The translations under genes and the position numbers were made by a program. From Vitellaria paradoxa (taxonomy: Eukaryota > Streptophyta > Magnoliopsida > Ericales > Sapotaceae), in contig CM034233.1 in assembly GCA_019916065.1 (NCBI GenBank), positions 40,092,862 to 40,156,861 of the forward strand: DNA of 64,000 bases. Reading direction: 5' to 3'. Position 1 is the first letter of the stretch, and each line of letters starts with the position of its first letter. This document shows, piece by piece, positions 54,107 to 64,000 of the stretch. The notes beneath the pieces were generated by a model. That model saw only the letters and a program-made list of their open reading frames with translations. It searched no databases and was not told the origin of the DNA.

Positions 54107-57100
54107 TTACAGAAGGTGTTTGCCTAGAGGATCCCTACTTAGAAGTTTTATAGTAGTAGGGACAGCCGATGAAAGGTTTTCCATAGAATAGTCAGTAGCC
54201 AATATAGAGAAATTTTGAAGAAGCTCTTGATAGCCTTGTTCCAGCCTAGTTAGAGCAAGATCGGCCAAGTGCCCTTTGTCCTTCACACCTTCGTATTCAA
54301 CTTCTAGGGCTTCAGTTTCCTGTATGGTAGCTTCACAAGATTCAAGTAAACCCTTTTGAGCAAGAGTGACTGATAACTGTGCACTCTTCGTGTCTTTCAG
54401 ATCATTCTTAAGTTTTTTGATTCGTTCACAAAATGTTTTGCTCAACTTCTTTGAGCTTGCAAATTTAAAGGGTGGTGTTTCACAGTTGCTCTTGAAGGAA
54501 AGATAGTTCGTCAGTCTTAGCATCCTTTCTTCATTAGAATTAGGAGAATTCCTGTTTGGCCTAGACTACTTGGTCAAATTCCTTTGTCATATTGGGGAGT
54601 CATCGAAGAAATTGCTTGACTACAAAGGAGACTGATAGGAAAGTATCCTCAGAGTGTTGGATCTTCTCTAGGGTCAATGATAGGGACATCTTACTGAATT
54701 GTTCCATGGCTTCTTCAAAAAGAGTTGAGAGAAATTGTTGAATGGTCCTGATGGCCGATTCATATTTTGGTTTGGTTGTTGAAGGAATAGGCAAAGTGGC
54801 AACAGGTTCAGTAGAAGTAGAAGTATCGGCAGTAGGAGCAAATCAACCCATCAACTGATCTCAAAGTGCCTGCGCTCGAGAAAGGATTTCTTTATGGGTG
54901 GCAAGTTCATCAACTCTATCGGCCTGTAATAAATCTAATAATTTGAAATAGAATATCACACAAAGAATGATGATCGTGTATATATGCGCATCCGATCATC
55001 CTCAGAAGATAAGTGTTCTAAATCAATCACCTCATGCTTCTTGGTAACTCTATGTTGAGTACTCTTTATGAGGATGGTTTGTTTGCTTTTGGTCAATTTC
55101 GTCCTTTTCATCAACCTATTCCCTTCTTCTCCTTCTTCATCATCTTCCTTTTCATCGCTTATGTTTTTGGTGGGGTGAACAAAGGGAGTGGCTGAAAAGG
55201 AAAAAGTAAGAATCTAAGTCAGAAAATGAAATTACAAAAGTAAAGGAAAGTACTGAGAGTAGCTCTTAGACTTAAAGGTACAATCTCCACAATCTTATAT
55301 TAGAGGAAACGCTCTATATCCCAAGTTATGGATTGCTACCTGAGGAGAGTAACTTTGGGATTCATCCTTTTGCTAAGGAAATTAGAGACAGTGAAATTGG
55401 CTATAGGCAATGGAGGAGGCTGCCTCTTAGGAAGCTTGATATACTCATTCCTACAGATGAGAAAATCCTTTGTTTTGCAGCCTTGCCTCAGTTCCTTTGT
55501 CCATTTGTTTCGGCTCGATAAGAGTCGTCGTTTATAGTCTTCCTAATGAAAATTTTGAACTCAAGCTTTGATGGAGGGTATTTCATGCGGGTTCCATTTA
55601 AATTTATAAAATTTTTAAACTTAAGAATTGACTCATATTGCTAATTGATGGAAGGCATACATCGATGGCATTTGGTCAGCCTTGGTGTGTCCTACGAAAT
55701 AGAGCTCACACTTTCAAAATCTTTGAGAAGTGACTGATTGGATAATAGTCTTTTCAAAATGACTTCAATAGGCTCTGGCTAGGAGTTAGTAATGTAATCT
55801 TTCCACCATCGGTCAAAGGTGGGAAGATAAGAAGGACAGAGAGCAAAATCCAAAAAATAAAATTAGGCCTTAAGATCATAAAGTTTTTTACTGATGGCTG
55901 AGGTATCATCTTTAGATTGAAAGATAGATCTCTCTAGTGAGCCAAAATTGACAGAATCAACAGCTGGAGAGGAAGGGCTTAAATAAGTCTAAATTGTCGT
56001 GTAATAAAATTAGCAGGATAGAATTCAATTCCGCAACAACATTTGGTTATAGAATCAACCACTACACTATAAAAGAGATCATGGATGATCAAGTATGAGG
56101 CCCAAATATTAGACAAGAGTTTCTGATCAAATTTGTCAAGTCCCTCAAAAGTAGAAAGTTGAAACCCTGACAGTCCAAATGACCGATCATAAAATGGTGT
56201 GAAACTCCTAATGAGAAAGGCCAATAAGATATAGAAATACTTGAAACAAGATTCAAAACTGGTTGGTTGAGATGGTCAGAGATAATGTAAAACCATAGGT
56301 CAAACATTGGCTTCTAATAGCACAGGGTAAAGTTGGCCGATATTTTGAAAATTAAGATTGAAGCCACATTTGTAAAATCTAGATTAGTCCACCATAGTAG
56401 GAAAAGGAATTTCTAACTAAGTCCGTAACCCTATAAAGAGATGACATGACTAAAAGTACTAAGACCAATCTTTTACCATCGGCCAAAAAAGAGGCCAGAC
56501 CAAAATACTCTTTGGTTATCTTTAAGGAGTCATTGTAGAAAATGTATTTGCAAAACCACATGGCCAAAAAACTAATATGTTCCCGTTTGGTGACCTTATA
56601 CTTCCCTATGTAGGATTTTAAGAATTTAGGATAAGCATTCAACTCTTTGGACTCTTGTTAAGGGTGAAAACCAACCGAGCTGCTCGCGAGCTACTCGAGC
56701 TTGACTCGAGCTCGATTCATGACTAAAACGAACTTGAACCGAGCTTAATTTTTGGCTCGTATTGGATTTGAGCTCAAGCTCAAGCCTAGAGAAGGTCGGC
56801 TCGAAAGATTACGAGCAGGCTCATTAGAATTATATATATTTTTTTAATAATATTTTTATTATATCTTTTTAAATATATTATATTTTAAATTAAAACAACA
56901 TCGTATTGGTTTAATGGAGCTATTCGCGAGCCGAGCTCGAGCTTAAATTCTTCTTTATCGAGCTAAGCTCAAGCCTATATAAAAGCTTAAATCGAGCTTG
57001 AGCTCAGTATAAAAAGCTCGCGCCGAGCTCGAGCATGTTAAAGCTTAGCTTGGTTTGGCATAGCTCGATCTACCCCTAATTCTTGTCGTGGGATGCCTTG

Positions 57101-57720
57101 GCCAAAATCTCTCTCGGCCCGGATTGGAGCATTAGCCTCACCTCCAATGGGACTTAAGCCAGTTAAGGCTGAAATATCGAAGAGGGATGGTGACATTGGC
57201 CCAAAATTGAAATGGACTATATTGGTTGATATCGACCAAAAACACAGAGCTGAGAAGACTAAGTTCTTTTCAGGGTAATATTCTAGTTTAGACAATTGAA
57301 TGGCATAAAACATGCTTGCATTTTTTCAGATTTTTGATTCAGAGGCTTCGTTTCTGTTAGCCCAATTTACCTAAGAATGGTGGACGATAGGTTTTTTTCA
57401 ACCAAGGCCAGTTTCTTATGGTCCTATGGACAGGGTAAGACTCAGAGGAATGAAAAAGTAAGCTCTCGCCAAAAAAATAAAGGGAAAAAGGAAGAATATT
57501 CATATGAGGAGGCATGAAAATAAGGGTTTAAAATGATAGAGTCCACAGGAAAAGAAAAAGAAGATACCTCCTTAATAGGAACAAGAAATCTGTCTCCAGT
57601 AAGGGAGCTGGTAAGAGGAAACCAAAGTTTTTTCTTCTTCTCCATTTTTTTTTTTTTTTTTTGTGATTGTAGGTTTCTTCTATGAGTCTTTTGCCATGGC
57701 TAGAAGCTTGAAGAAATGAA
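54107..57720 (-). pseudogene. Antisense ORF of element E: plant mobile domain protein with coiled coil, decayed
   Basis: Read on the minus strand from about 57645 (MEKKKKLWFPLTSSLTGDRF), then 57313-57079 (FSALCFWSISTNIVHF, FGPMSPSLFDISALTGLSPI), an interruption by the hAT-like element, 56642-56379 (EHISFLAMWFCKYIFYNDSLKI, GKRLVLVLLVMSSLYR) and 56307-55979. It ends in a Lys/Glu/Leu-rich coiled-coil part at 54794-54107. The first pieces match the plan of the plant mobile domain. The gene is opposite to pol and upstream of the 3' LTR, as in D. Frames change several times, so it is not coding now. Confidence 0.65.
56651..57086. mobile_element. hAT-like non-autonomous element (420 bp) with 8-bp target duplications
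   Basis: The element spans 56659-57078, starts TAAGGGTG and ends TACCCCTA (imperfect inverted termini; a TAGGGGTG-like end is common in plant hAT elements). Flanks are ACTCTTGT (56651-56658) and ATTCTTGT (57079-57086), an 8-bp duplication with one mismatch. The interior is full of GAGCTCGAGC and GCTCGAGC words in both orientations, which could fold back. No ORF is present, so it needs a transposase from elsewhere. It lies within the E antisense gene. Confidence 0.8.
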
Positions 57721-57949
57721 GAAAGTAGAGGAACGAAGAGCAAGAAAACCAAGAGGCAGAAAGCTTGAAAACTCTCAACTTATAACATATGTCCATGTAT
57801 ATTGGCAAGGGAGGTGAAAAGGTGAAATGATGTGCCATGTAGGTTGACGTCATCAATGCTGCTTTCCTAGTGTAGAATCCAAAAAGATGACTTGATGGGT
57901 GGACATTTTTTATCTCCATAAACCTCCGCTTAATCCCAGGATGGCATGT
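57721..57949. other. Upstream region of the E antisense gene
   Basis: Leader and promoter position of the antisense ORF on the minus strand, with pyrimidine-rich leader-like sequence. No clear TATA box is chosen. Overlapping short frames have no features. Confidence 0.35.
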
Positions 57950-58866
57950 GGCCTGACATGACAGAATGGTTAAATAGCTGTGATCCTTGAAGATTCGAAA
58001 ATCGGCCTAAGGTCGATGAAATAGATCTCTCCAAGGAACCTCTATTGAACATCGGTCGAAACAAGTAAATGGAAGACCGATTTTACGGAAATAATATGAA
58101 ACTAAACTAAGAGTTGCTGAGATGACACCAACTAATCAACTATAAGGTTTAACCAAGGGAACAAATAATTTCGGTTTGATAAAGTTATGGTTAATCAACC
58201 CTTGTGGCCGATAATATTAATAGGTCAATAATATAAACTTTTGAAACGTCAGTTTGGTGAAGAGCATGTTGGCCGAGATGGTTGAATAAAGGCAGCTTGA
58301 GATAATCGTCATACCCTGAAATTGCAGAAACAACGCAGCACTAAGTCACTTTCTCAAGACCCCTAGGTATTTATACCAGCATTAAAGGAGAGGACACAAT
58401 TCCCTCAATGGAATTTACTTTCCAATTATTTCAATCTCTATTTTCTAATAGTTAGCAAATTAGGAATAGTGTAACATAGAGCCTCTGAATCTTTATGCCT
58501 CATAAAAGTTGTATTCATATACAGTTTTGATCACCTGTGTCTATTTTCTCTTTAGAGTCAAAGATAGAGAGATTTCTAAAAGGCTTGAATGCAGGTAATG
58601 TTTCAACCTTCTGTTCTCATGTGTTATTGGCATTCTCATTCTCTTTTTCTTTTACTAGTGTGGTTTTGTTGGTTTGTGATTACTATATTATCTTGCTTAA
58701 GTCCTCTTCGAGGCCTAAAATCCCACATGTTTTACCGCCTAATCTTCGAACTCATATTTTGGATCTTTTATATTCTAGTAGGCTCGTATCACATGCACAC
58801 TAACACTTTTGGGAGAAAACCGTGAAAGAACGTGGAGTTGTTTATTTCAGTTGCAAACACTAGCAT
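57950..58866 (+). repeat. Element E 3' LTR (left edge approximate)
   Basis: The right end matches the E 5' LTR remnant, ending near GCAAACACTAGCA. A TATA-like TATTTATA is at 58368-58375. The left boundary was not found, so the start is a guess. Confidence 0.5.
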
Positions 58867-59238
58867 ATTTTTTGGGGATTTAATTCTTTGAAATAATTGT
58901 TAGCATCCTATTAAAACTCTAATTTTGGAAATAACTTTTATTTCTTAATGGTTCACTTTTTTATTTGTTAGTGGGATATTTTATATTAGTTTATCCTTTT
59001 AAATAATTAGTATTTGGCATGGTAATAGATATGATTGAAGAATTAGTAAGATAATAATGCATAACTTAACATAGCGAGTGAATATCTATTCAAGTTTGAT
59101 TTGAGATAGTTTAATAAGATTTCGAGCTAATTTTAAACGACTTTTAATTGTCGAGTTTGAATAACTTGATTATTTTATAAAAATTTAAATTTATTGACCA
59201 ATTTCAAAATAAGTTCAAAACTAAGGAGCTATAAATTG
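58867..59238. other. AT-rich unassigned sequence
   Basis: About 370 bp of AT-rich DNA flanking E. I see no gene or repeat in it. Confidence 0.5.
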
Positions 59239-60520
59239 TGTAAGAACCTGGAATTTCAAAAATATATTTTTAATTTATTTGAAAGATTTTTATTATCTTA
59301 TTTATTTAAAATCCCATTTTTTAATGTGTAACATGCTTATTTAATTAGTTGCATGTGCATTTATATATAATATATGATGCTAGTGTATATTTATATATAA
59401 ATAAAAGTTGGGTGTATTTCTATTGGTCAAGGGAGAGGTGTCTTCCTATTGGGTGAGAAGGTAGGTGGATTTCTATTGGAAGAGAAGGGAGGTGTCTGCA
59501 TTTTGTTTAGTTGGGTAGTGAGATGGACTCCCATTGGCCAGATGGGGTGGTGGAATTTATGGGTGTATTAATGGGGGGAAGCTTACAAGGGAAGCCTCTA
59601 ATAAGTTCTATATAAATCCCACCCCATTAAGCCTCCCAACTTTTCCCCCAAAAATTTGAGATATATCTTTAGAGAGAGATATATATAGAGAGAAAGAGAG
59701 AGGTTATATATATTCAAAGCCATCGAGATTTTGCTAGATCCTGTGAAGAGGAAGAGGAAGAGGAAGGGTTTCTTCCTAAAACTTTTTTTGAAGCGTTTGT
59801 TTCATTTCTGTGAAGCTTGGAGTAAGTTTTCACTGGAGTTCTCGTAGAGAGGAAAGACCAACTTAAGTTGGAGTTTGCACCTTTACACAATGTTCTTCTA
59901 TGTGTGCAGTGGATAGGTGGGATAGTATATAATTTATTTTCTTGAATGTGTTGCATGCACACTTGTTTGACTTTGTGTACATGAATTGGTATTTTGAATA
60001 GGCTGTATAAGATATTTAAGACTTGATATTAAATATTGCAAGGATATGTTTGTAAGGTTTAGAATCTATATTTGTGGATATTTGTATGTAGCATGCTAAT
60101 ATCTTTGATTTTGGTGATATATGAGAAAATAGATAAATCTATGCTTACGACATATATGTATATATTACTTGTTGAAAATGGTTTTATACATGATTTGGTG
60201 GGAATAACCCTAAAACCAAGGATATTGCCCTTCGATGTATAGATGGCGCGGGATGGCATTATGACACCAGCCTCCAGTGGCCTATTTTTAGCTTTTGAAA
60301 TTAGGTTACTGAGGCTACTGCCTCTTCACGTCGGGATGGCATGGTATGGCGTCAGGATGCTAGGCTCCAGGAGGCTATTTCTAGTTTATTGGATTTGGAC
60401 TCCTAAAGCTACTGCCTTTTAGCGTCTGAATGACGCAGGGTAGGAGTTATGTAAAACTTATAAAGTAAACAAAGAGCATGTCTAAGGATTATAATGATAG
60501 TGCAATAAGGACTCCCCAAG
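59239..60520 (+). repeat. LTR-like segment, possibly a solo or broken gypsy LTR
   Basis: It begins TGTAAGAACCTGGAATTTC, close to the TGTAAGACCCGGAATTTT start I know from several plant gypsy LTRs. It has CTATATAAATCCC near 59610 as a TATA box, followed by a GA/TA-rich leader, and two 93-bp repeats near 60244-60430. I find no clear CA end or target duplication. It could also be a promoter of an unseen transcript. Confidence 0.35.
60244..60430. repeat. Two diverged ~93-bp tandem units
   Basis: GGGATGGCAT...GGCTCCAG...GAGGCTACTGCCT-type pattern occurs twice (about 60248 and 60334). Units are diverged. Confidence 0.65.
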
Positions 60521-61904
60521 TTTTCTCCTTTCAATTCCTTGAATGCTACACATTGAAATTTTATTTATTTTTTTTCATGTACTTGTGAAATGCTATGTTC
60601 CATTTTTTTCCTTTTTTTTTCATATTTTTCTTTTTTTGTTCCACAACATTTTCCAATTACTAGCTCTTCCTTTATACACCTTGTTATAATTTTTACATAA
60701 GTATCCCATGACATGTAGGGGTTGGTTCACCTATACATCTAAGGCTAAAGGGTTATAAATGTGGCTAAAACAAAAAACTTCATATATTATTTTTATTCTT
60801 CAAAGGCTTCAAAGTAGCTCTAAGGCTAATATAACCAATGAAAAGTCACAGGCTTCCAAATGTAAGAAAGATGGCCTAACATCACTCTCTAGGTTAATAA
60901 CATTATAACGCTTTGTCAAAAGCATTGATCCATACATGTATGTCAAAAATAGTATTTTATGCATTTAATACCAAAGTAAAGTAATGTGATGAAGCTATTC
61001 AAGAAAATTAAGATGAAAGAAATAATATAGAATAGTAAGTACAAAACCCTTAAGAACAAAAGATCAGGCTCAAAAGCTCACAAAATATAAGGTTTTAAGT
61101 TTCTAGCTATGTCTTGCCATACTGGAATTACTAAATCTCATAAACTCAAATCCTTAACACACTTTCATTCAATGGTTTCAAATGATAAATTTTCAATGCA
61201 TTAGAAAATTATATACTTAATTTGAATCAAGTGCCTTATTCAAAATTGAAAATCATTTATTATTTTTATGACTAATACTAACATTAAACAAATTCAGAGA
61301 CACATGCAAGGTCCAATCATGCTAAGTTAAGATAACCTTAATTTGCTCATGATTTGAAAAAAATTTTGTCCATTTATTACATGTCAAATCAATTCGTCAT
61401 GTGAGCTCTATCCCCCAACTTAAAATTCATATTGTTCTTAATGTGAGAACCATGAAGCATATATGGGTCCTAGTGTGCAATTGTGAGTATGATGATGAGC
61501 TTGAGGCACAAATAAAAACAAAGCACAAAATAAACTAAGCATTTGCCCAAATTATTTATAGTAACACTAACGAAACTTCTTACCAAAAAAAAAAAACACT
61601 TTTTTTTTTAGCTTAAGGCATACCAATATCACTCTTTAACCTAGTCTCTAGCACTTCTCTATAATAGAAAATATATCCACGAAGTACAAAGCTAAATAAA
61701 GAAGGATAGTTAAGATATTATCTCAAGCACTTTATTCCTTTTAATTAAACTGTACTAAAAAAAAAAAATAAAACTTCTATGAGAAAAAAGTTGAAATAAA
61801 CAAATAAAAGAAAAATAAAATTTAATCTACATAGGAAGATAACAAAAATAAATAAATAAATAAAATCTAATCTACTAATATAGAAGGGTTATTACAAAAA
61901 TATA
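60521..61904 (-). other. Noncoding 3' domain of element C, partial
   Basis: 61410-61505 corresponds to B around 24690-24785 and A around 19685-19780 (the CCCCCAACTTAAAATTCAT stretch and following AATGTGAGAACCATGAAGCA). Similarity weakens toward 60521. No gene. The segment with the 65-nt block and hairpin is not found. Confidence 0.65.
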
Positions 61905-63538
61905 TTATCCAACTCCTAATTTCTCCCAAGCCTCACCAAACAGCTTTAGGAATGAAATATTCTCCTTGGTTCCAGGAGATACCAAGAATGAGTGTGCTCC
62001 TCGTGTAGAGAACACTAGAGAATGCATAACTTTATAGGGATCCTTGAACCAAAAATATGGCCCAAAGTTATTTGCAGATGTGAACTTGGAATGTGGTTGC
62101 ATGTTCTTTAGTAGCCCCCTTGACACCGAAGTCAATGATAACTACTTTTTTGGTCTCCACCACTTCCCTACATGTATGGTCAGTCTTGGTCAAAACATGT
62201 TCAGTTCCCTCACTAGGATTCTCGGTTGGGGTTAGGGCAAAAGAGAAGACGTGTGTATCACTCTCACTCTCAGGCCTATTTGTCAAACTCTCAAAGGATG
62301 ATAAAGAAAATTCACTCTCATGAGAGTCCTATGGAATTGAAGTAGGAACCCAACCATAATTAGAATCATACCTCAACTCAAATATAGGGGTCTCAAAAAT
62401 TAATTCATCAAGTATACATGCTCCAATAGAAAACGATACATTAGAAATAGTCTCAGTGAGTGGTATGGTAAAACATGATGTAACTGAAATGACCGGCTCA
62501 ACAATATGCTCCCCTAAACATATAGCATTAAAGCTCTCAAAATAAGTATTATGACTCCGTAAGGTCGCTTGGGTTGTCAGGGTAGAATGAGCCTCAAGTT
62601 CCGTGGTGGTGTTAGTTTGCATGTCCTTTGGACTCTCAATAGATGAAGTCTCGTGCATGTCAGAGTCTGGTGGGAACGAGTCAAATAGCTCATTCCCTTC
62701 ACTATCCCAACTATTGTCGAAATAGTCGCTCCACTCAAAGTTTAATGTTTTTGAATTAGGATCTTCTCATGCAAGTAACAAAAAGGTCCTAGATTCAGCA
62801 ATTTCAATCTTAGTGACTGGACGAACATAGGGACATGTAGGGGGCTCAAACATTGTATTATCTAATGCAAAGTCAATATGTGTGTGAGTCTCAAGTGCAC
62901 TAGAATCGACTTTTAAATTAATTTCTTTCCTATGTTGAGTTTACTCGTAGAGTGACCTAAGAAAGTTTCATGCTGCTGCAGGAGTAAAGTTAAGGAACTT
63001 ACCCCCAAATAACTTCTCAACTGTGTAGCGCATCTCTAAAAATAAACCATTATAGAAAAATGTAAAGATACGCCCAAACTTAAGATTAAAATTTGCATAT
63101 GAGTTTAATAAATTTTAAACCTCTCCCAACATTGATAAATTTCTACACCATAATTTTGAGAAAATTTTTCAAGTTGAAACCGGAGGGTGACGTTTTGAAA
63201 ATTAGAGAGAAAAGTTACAATAAAATCATTACCTCTTCCCAAGTATTAATGGAGCAAGTGGCATTATAACACCAATTATTAGCCACTCCATATAATGATA
63301 ATGGGAGAAAGTTATACTTAAAAGTGTCATCCATGTAACCATTCATGCAATGGAAACAAATTGACTCAAAATTTTCTAAATGGCCCCTAAAGTCCTCATG
63401 TTCAAGCCCATGAAATTTAGGTAGCATGAAAAAGGTTTCTAGGCAAAAATCAATTCCATAAATGCTGCCTAAATAACTAATGAGTGGGTGGATGGTGTTT
63501 GGCGAACTAGAATTATAAGAAAAATAATTCATGTTCAT
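61905..63538 (-). pseudogene. Gag-like ORF of element C, decayed homologue of B's 629-aa ORF
   Basis: Fragments 63538-63215 (ISYLGSIYGIDFCLETFFML), 62658-62329, 62286-62068 and 62135-61905 (KENISFLKLFGEAWEKLGVG) align with B's ORF in order but in different frames with stops. Around 62940 the reading goes from the end of the gag domain straight to TQHRKEINLK, skipping about 85 codons that B has (B residues about 198-282). The C-terminal ~65 residues are among the best kept. Confidence 0.82.
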
Positions 63539-63612
63539 GATTTTTTTTTTTTTACATGAAGAAACAAAGAAGAGTTTAACCTAGATTATTCTAGAAAGTA
63601 GGAAAATTTTGG

Positions 63613-63632
63613 CTTCCTCAGCAACGGCACCA
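63613..63632 (-). other. Diverged primer binding site of element C
   Basis: The minus strand reads TGGTGCCGTTGCTGAGGAAG, the tRNA-Asp-type site of A and B with three changes within its first 18 bases, again six bases after the LTR end. Confidence 0.8.
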
Positions 63633-63638
63633 AAAACT

Positions 63639-64000
63639 TGACTGCTAAAAATAAATACTATTAAAATACCCCAAAGTGCAAGAGGATGCAGGGTAGTTTT
63701 ACATAGTGAGAACAGGAAAATATACATAGGAAACTTGATTGAAGCCTAAGGTTTCTAAGTTCTAGGTTTTTTTAAGTTAACCAATTTTATGTTTTCGAGT
63801 GTAGAAAAGTATATTGAGTGTGAGAGATAGTGTTTTTGATGGTTGATTCTAGAAATTTAACAATAATTAAATAAAACACTTAAATTACTAAACTGAATGC
63901 AAATATTTTAATTTTGAATCCGAAATAAAATTTATATAATAAGCAAATTGAATAAAATCAAACAATATGAATAAATTAAAATAAGTAATACGAAATAACT
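63639..64000 (-). repeat. Element C 5' LTR, partial at window edge
   Basis: On the minus strand it ends AGTCA, then AGTTTT and the PBS. AAAGTGCAAGAGG near 63672 resembles CAAGTGCAAGAGG of the A LTR. The start is beyond the window. Confidence 0.7.

Larger units (their letters stand above)
46538..58866 (+). mobile_element. Element E: old Tat-like Ty3/gypsy retrotransposon, plus strand
   Basis: A 100-bp LTR end at 46538-46640 is related to 58770-58866 (shared ACACTAACACTT.TGGGAGAA). Between them lie decayed gag, protease, RT, RNase H, second RNase H and integrase on the plus strand, and an antisense PMD gene before the 3' LTR. Most of the 5' LTR is missing because D appears to have inserted into it. 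Many stops and frameshifts are present. Confidence 0.7.
60521..63640 (-). mobile_element. Element C: old B-related element, minus strand (interior part)
   Basis: On the minus strand: partial 5' LTR (64000-63639), diverged PBS (63632-63613), decayed gag-like ORF homologous to B's (63538-61905) and part of the shared 3' noncoding domain (61904-60521). The end with polypurine tract and 3' LTR is missing. Decay shows it is much older than B. Confidence 0.8.

Noticed and set aside
58537..58825. Two overlapping Ser/Phe-rich frames
   Set aside because: They lie in the E 3' LTR, run in different frames over the same DNA and have no recognisable domain.
1..64000. Ordinary plant protein genes, tRNA or rRNA genes
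   Set aside because: No multi-exon coding pattern outside element ORFs and no tRNA cloverleaf or rRNA stretch was seen. The tRNA-like strings found are primer binding sites.

Overview
This window is intergenic heterochromatin-like DNA from a flowering plant, most likely a eudicot. It is AT-rich and made almost entirely of Ty3/gypsy LTR retrotransposons of the Athila and Tat groups, stacked inside one another. I see no ordinary cellular gene, no rRNA or tRNA gene, no CRISPR array and nothing bacterial. The species cannot be named from sequence alone.

Layout, with working names for the elements. Element D (minus strand, old Tat-like) runs from beyond the left edge to 46537. Its 3' LTR fills 1-1274, its decayed gag-pol lies at 13300-5440, and an antisense (plus-strand) plant-mobile-domain (PMD) gene lies between integrase and 3' LTR at about 2111-4657. 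Its 5' LTR lies at 43811-46537. A 5'-truncated LINE with a perfect 15-bp target duplication sits in D at 13644-14517. D is split by a tandem Athila array on the minus strand. This consists of one full-span element A (16312-38082: LTR, env-like ORF, integrase, RT/RNase H, gag, PBS, LTR) and a second copy A' (36426-43810) that shares the middle LTR and is cut off inside pol. Element B (plus strand, 20400-28389) has inserted into the env-like gene of A. It has two 1836-bp LTRs that look nearly identical, a 5-bp target duplication CTCCG and one intact 629-codon gag-like ORF, but no pol.

Right of D, element E (plus strand, decayed Tat-like, 46538 to about 58866) continues from a fragment of its own 5' LTR, so D apparently jumped into E's 5' LTR. 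E also carries an antisense PMD gene downstream of integrase, and a 420-bp hAT-like non-autonomous element with 8-bp target duplications has landed in that gene. The right end holds an unassigned LTR-like segment (59239-60520) and element C (minus strand, 60521 to the edge), an old decayed relative of B. The inferred order of insertion is E, then D, then the A tandem, then B.

How the parts relate. A encodes, in broken form, the Athila machinery (Gag, protease, RT, RNase H, integrase, env-like protein). B encodes only a Gag-like protein. B nevertheless shares with A the LTR termini (TGATT...GGTCA), the tRNA-Asp-type primer binding site, the polypurine tract, a small hairpin beside that tract and a 65-nt block with one mismatch in a noncoding 3' domain. 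This suggests an A-type Athila family is, or was, B's helper. The most interesting signals are this shared cis-acting 3' domain, the GGGCGCCC palindrome clusters in the Athila U3 and again upstream of the env-like ORF, and the promoter- and intron-like layout in front of the antisense PMD gene of D.
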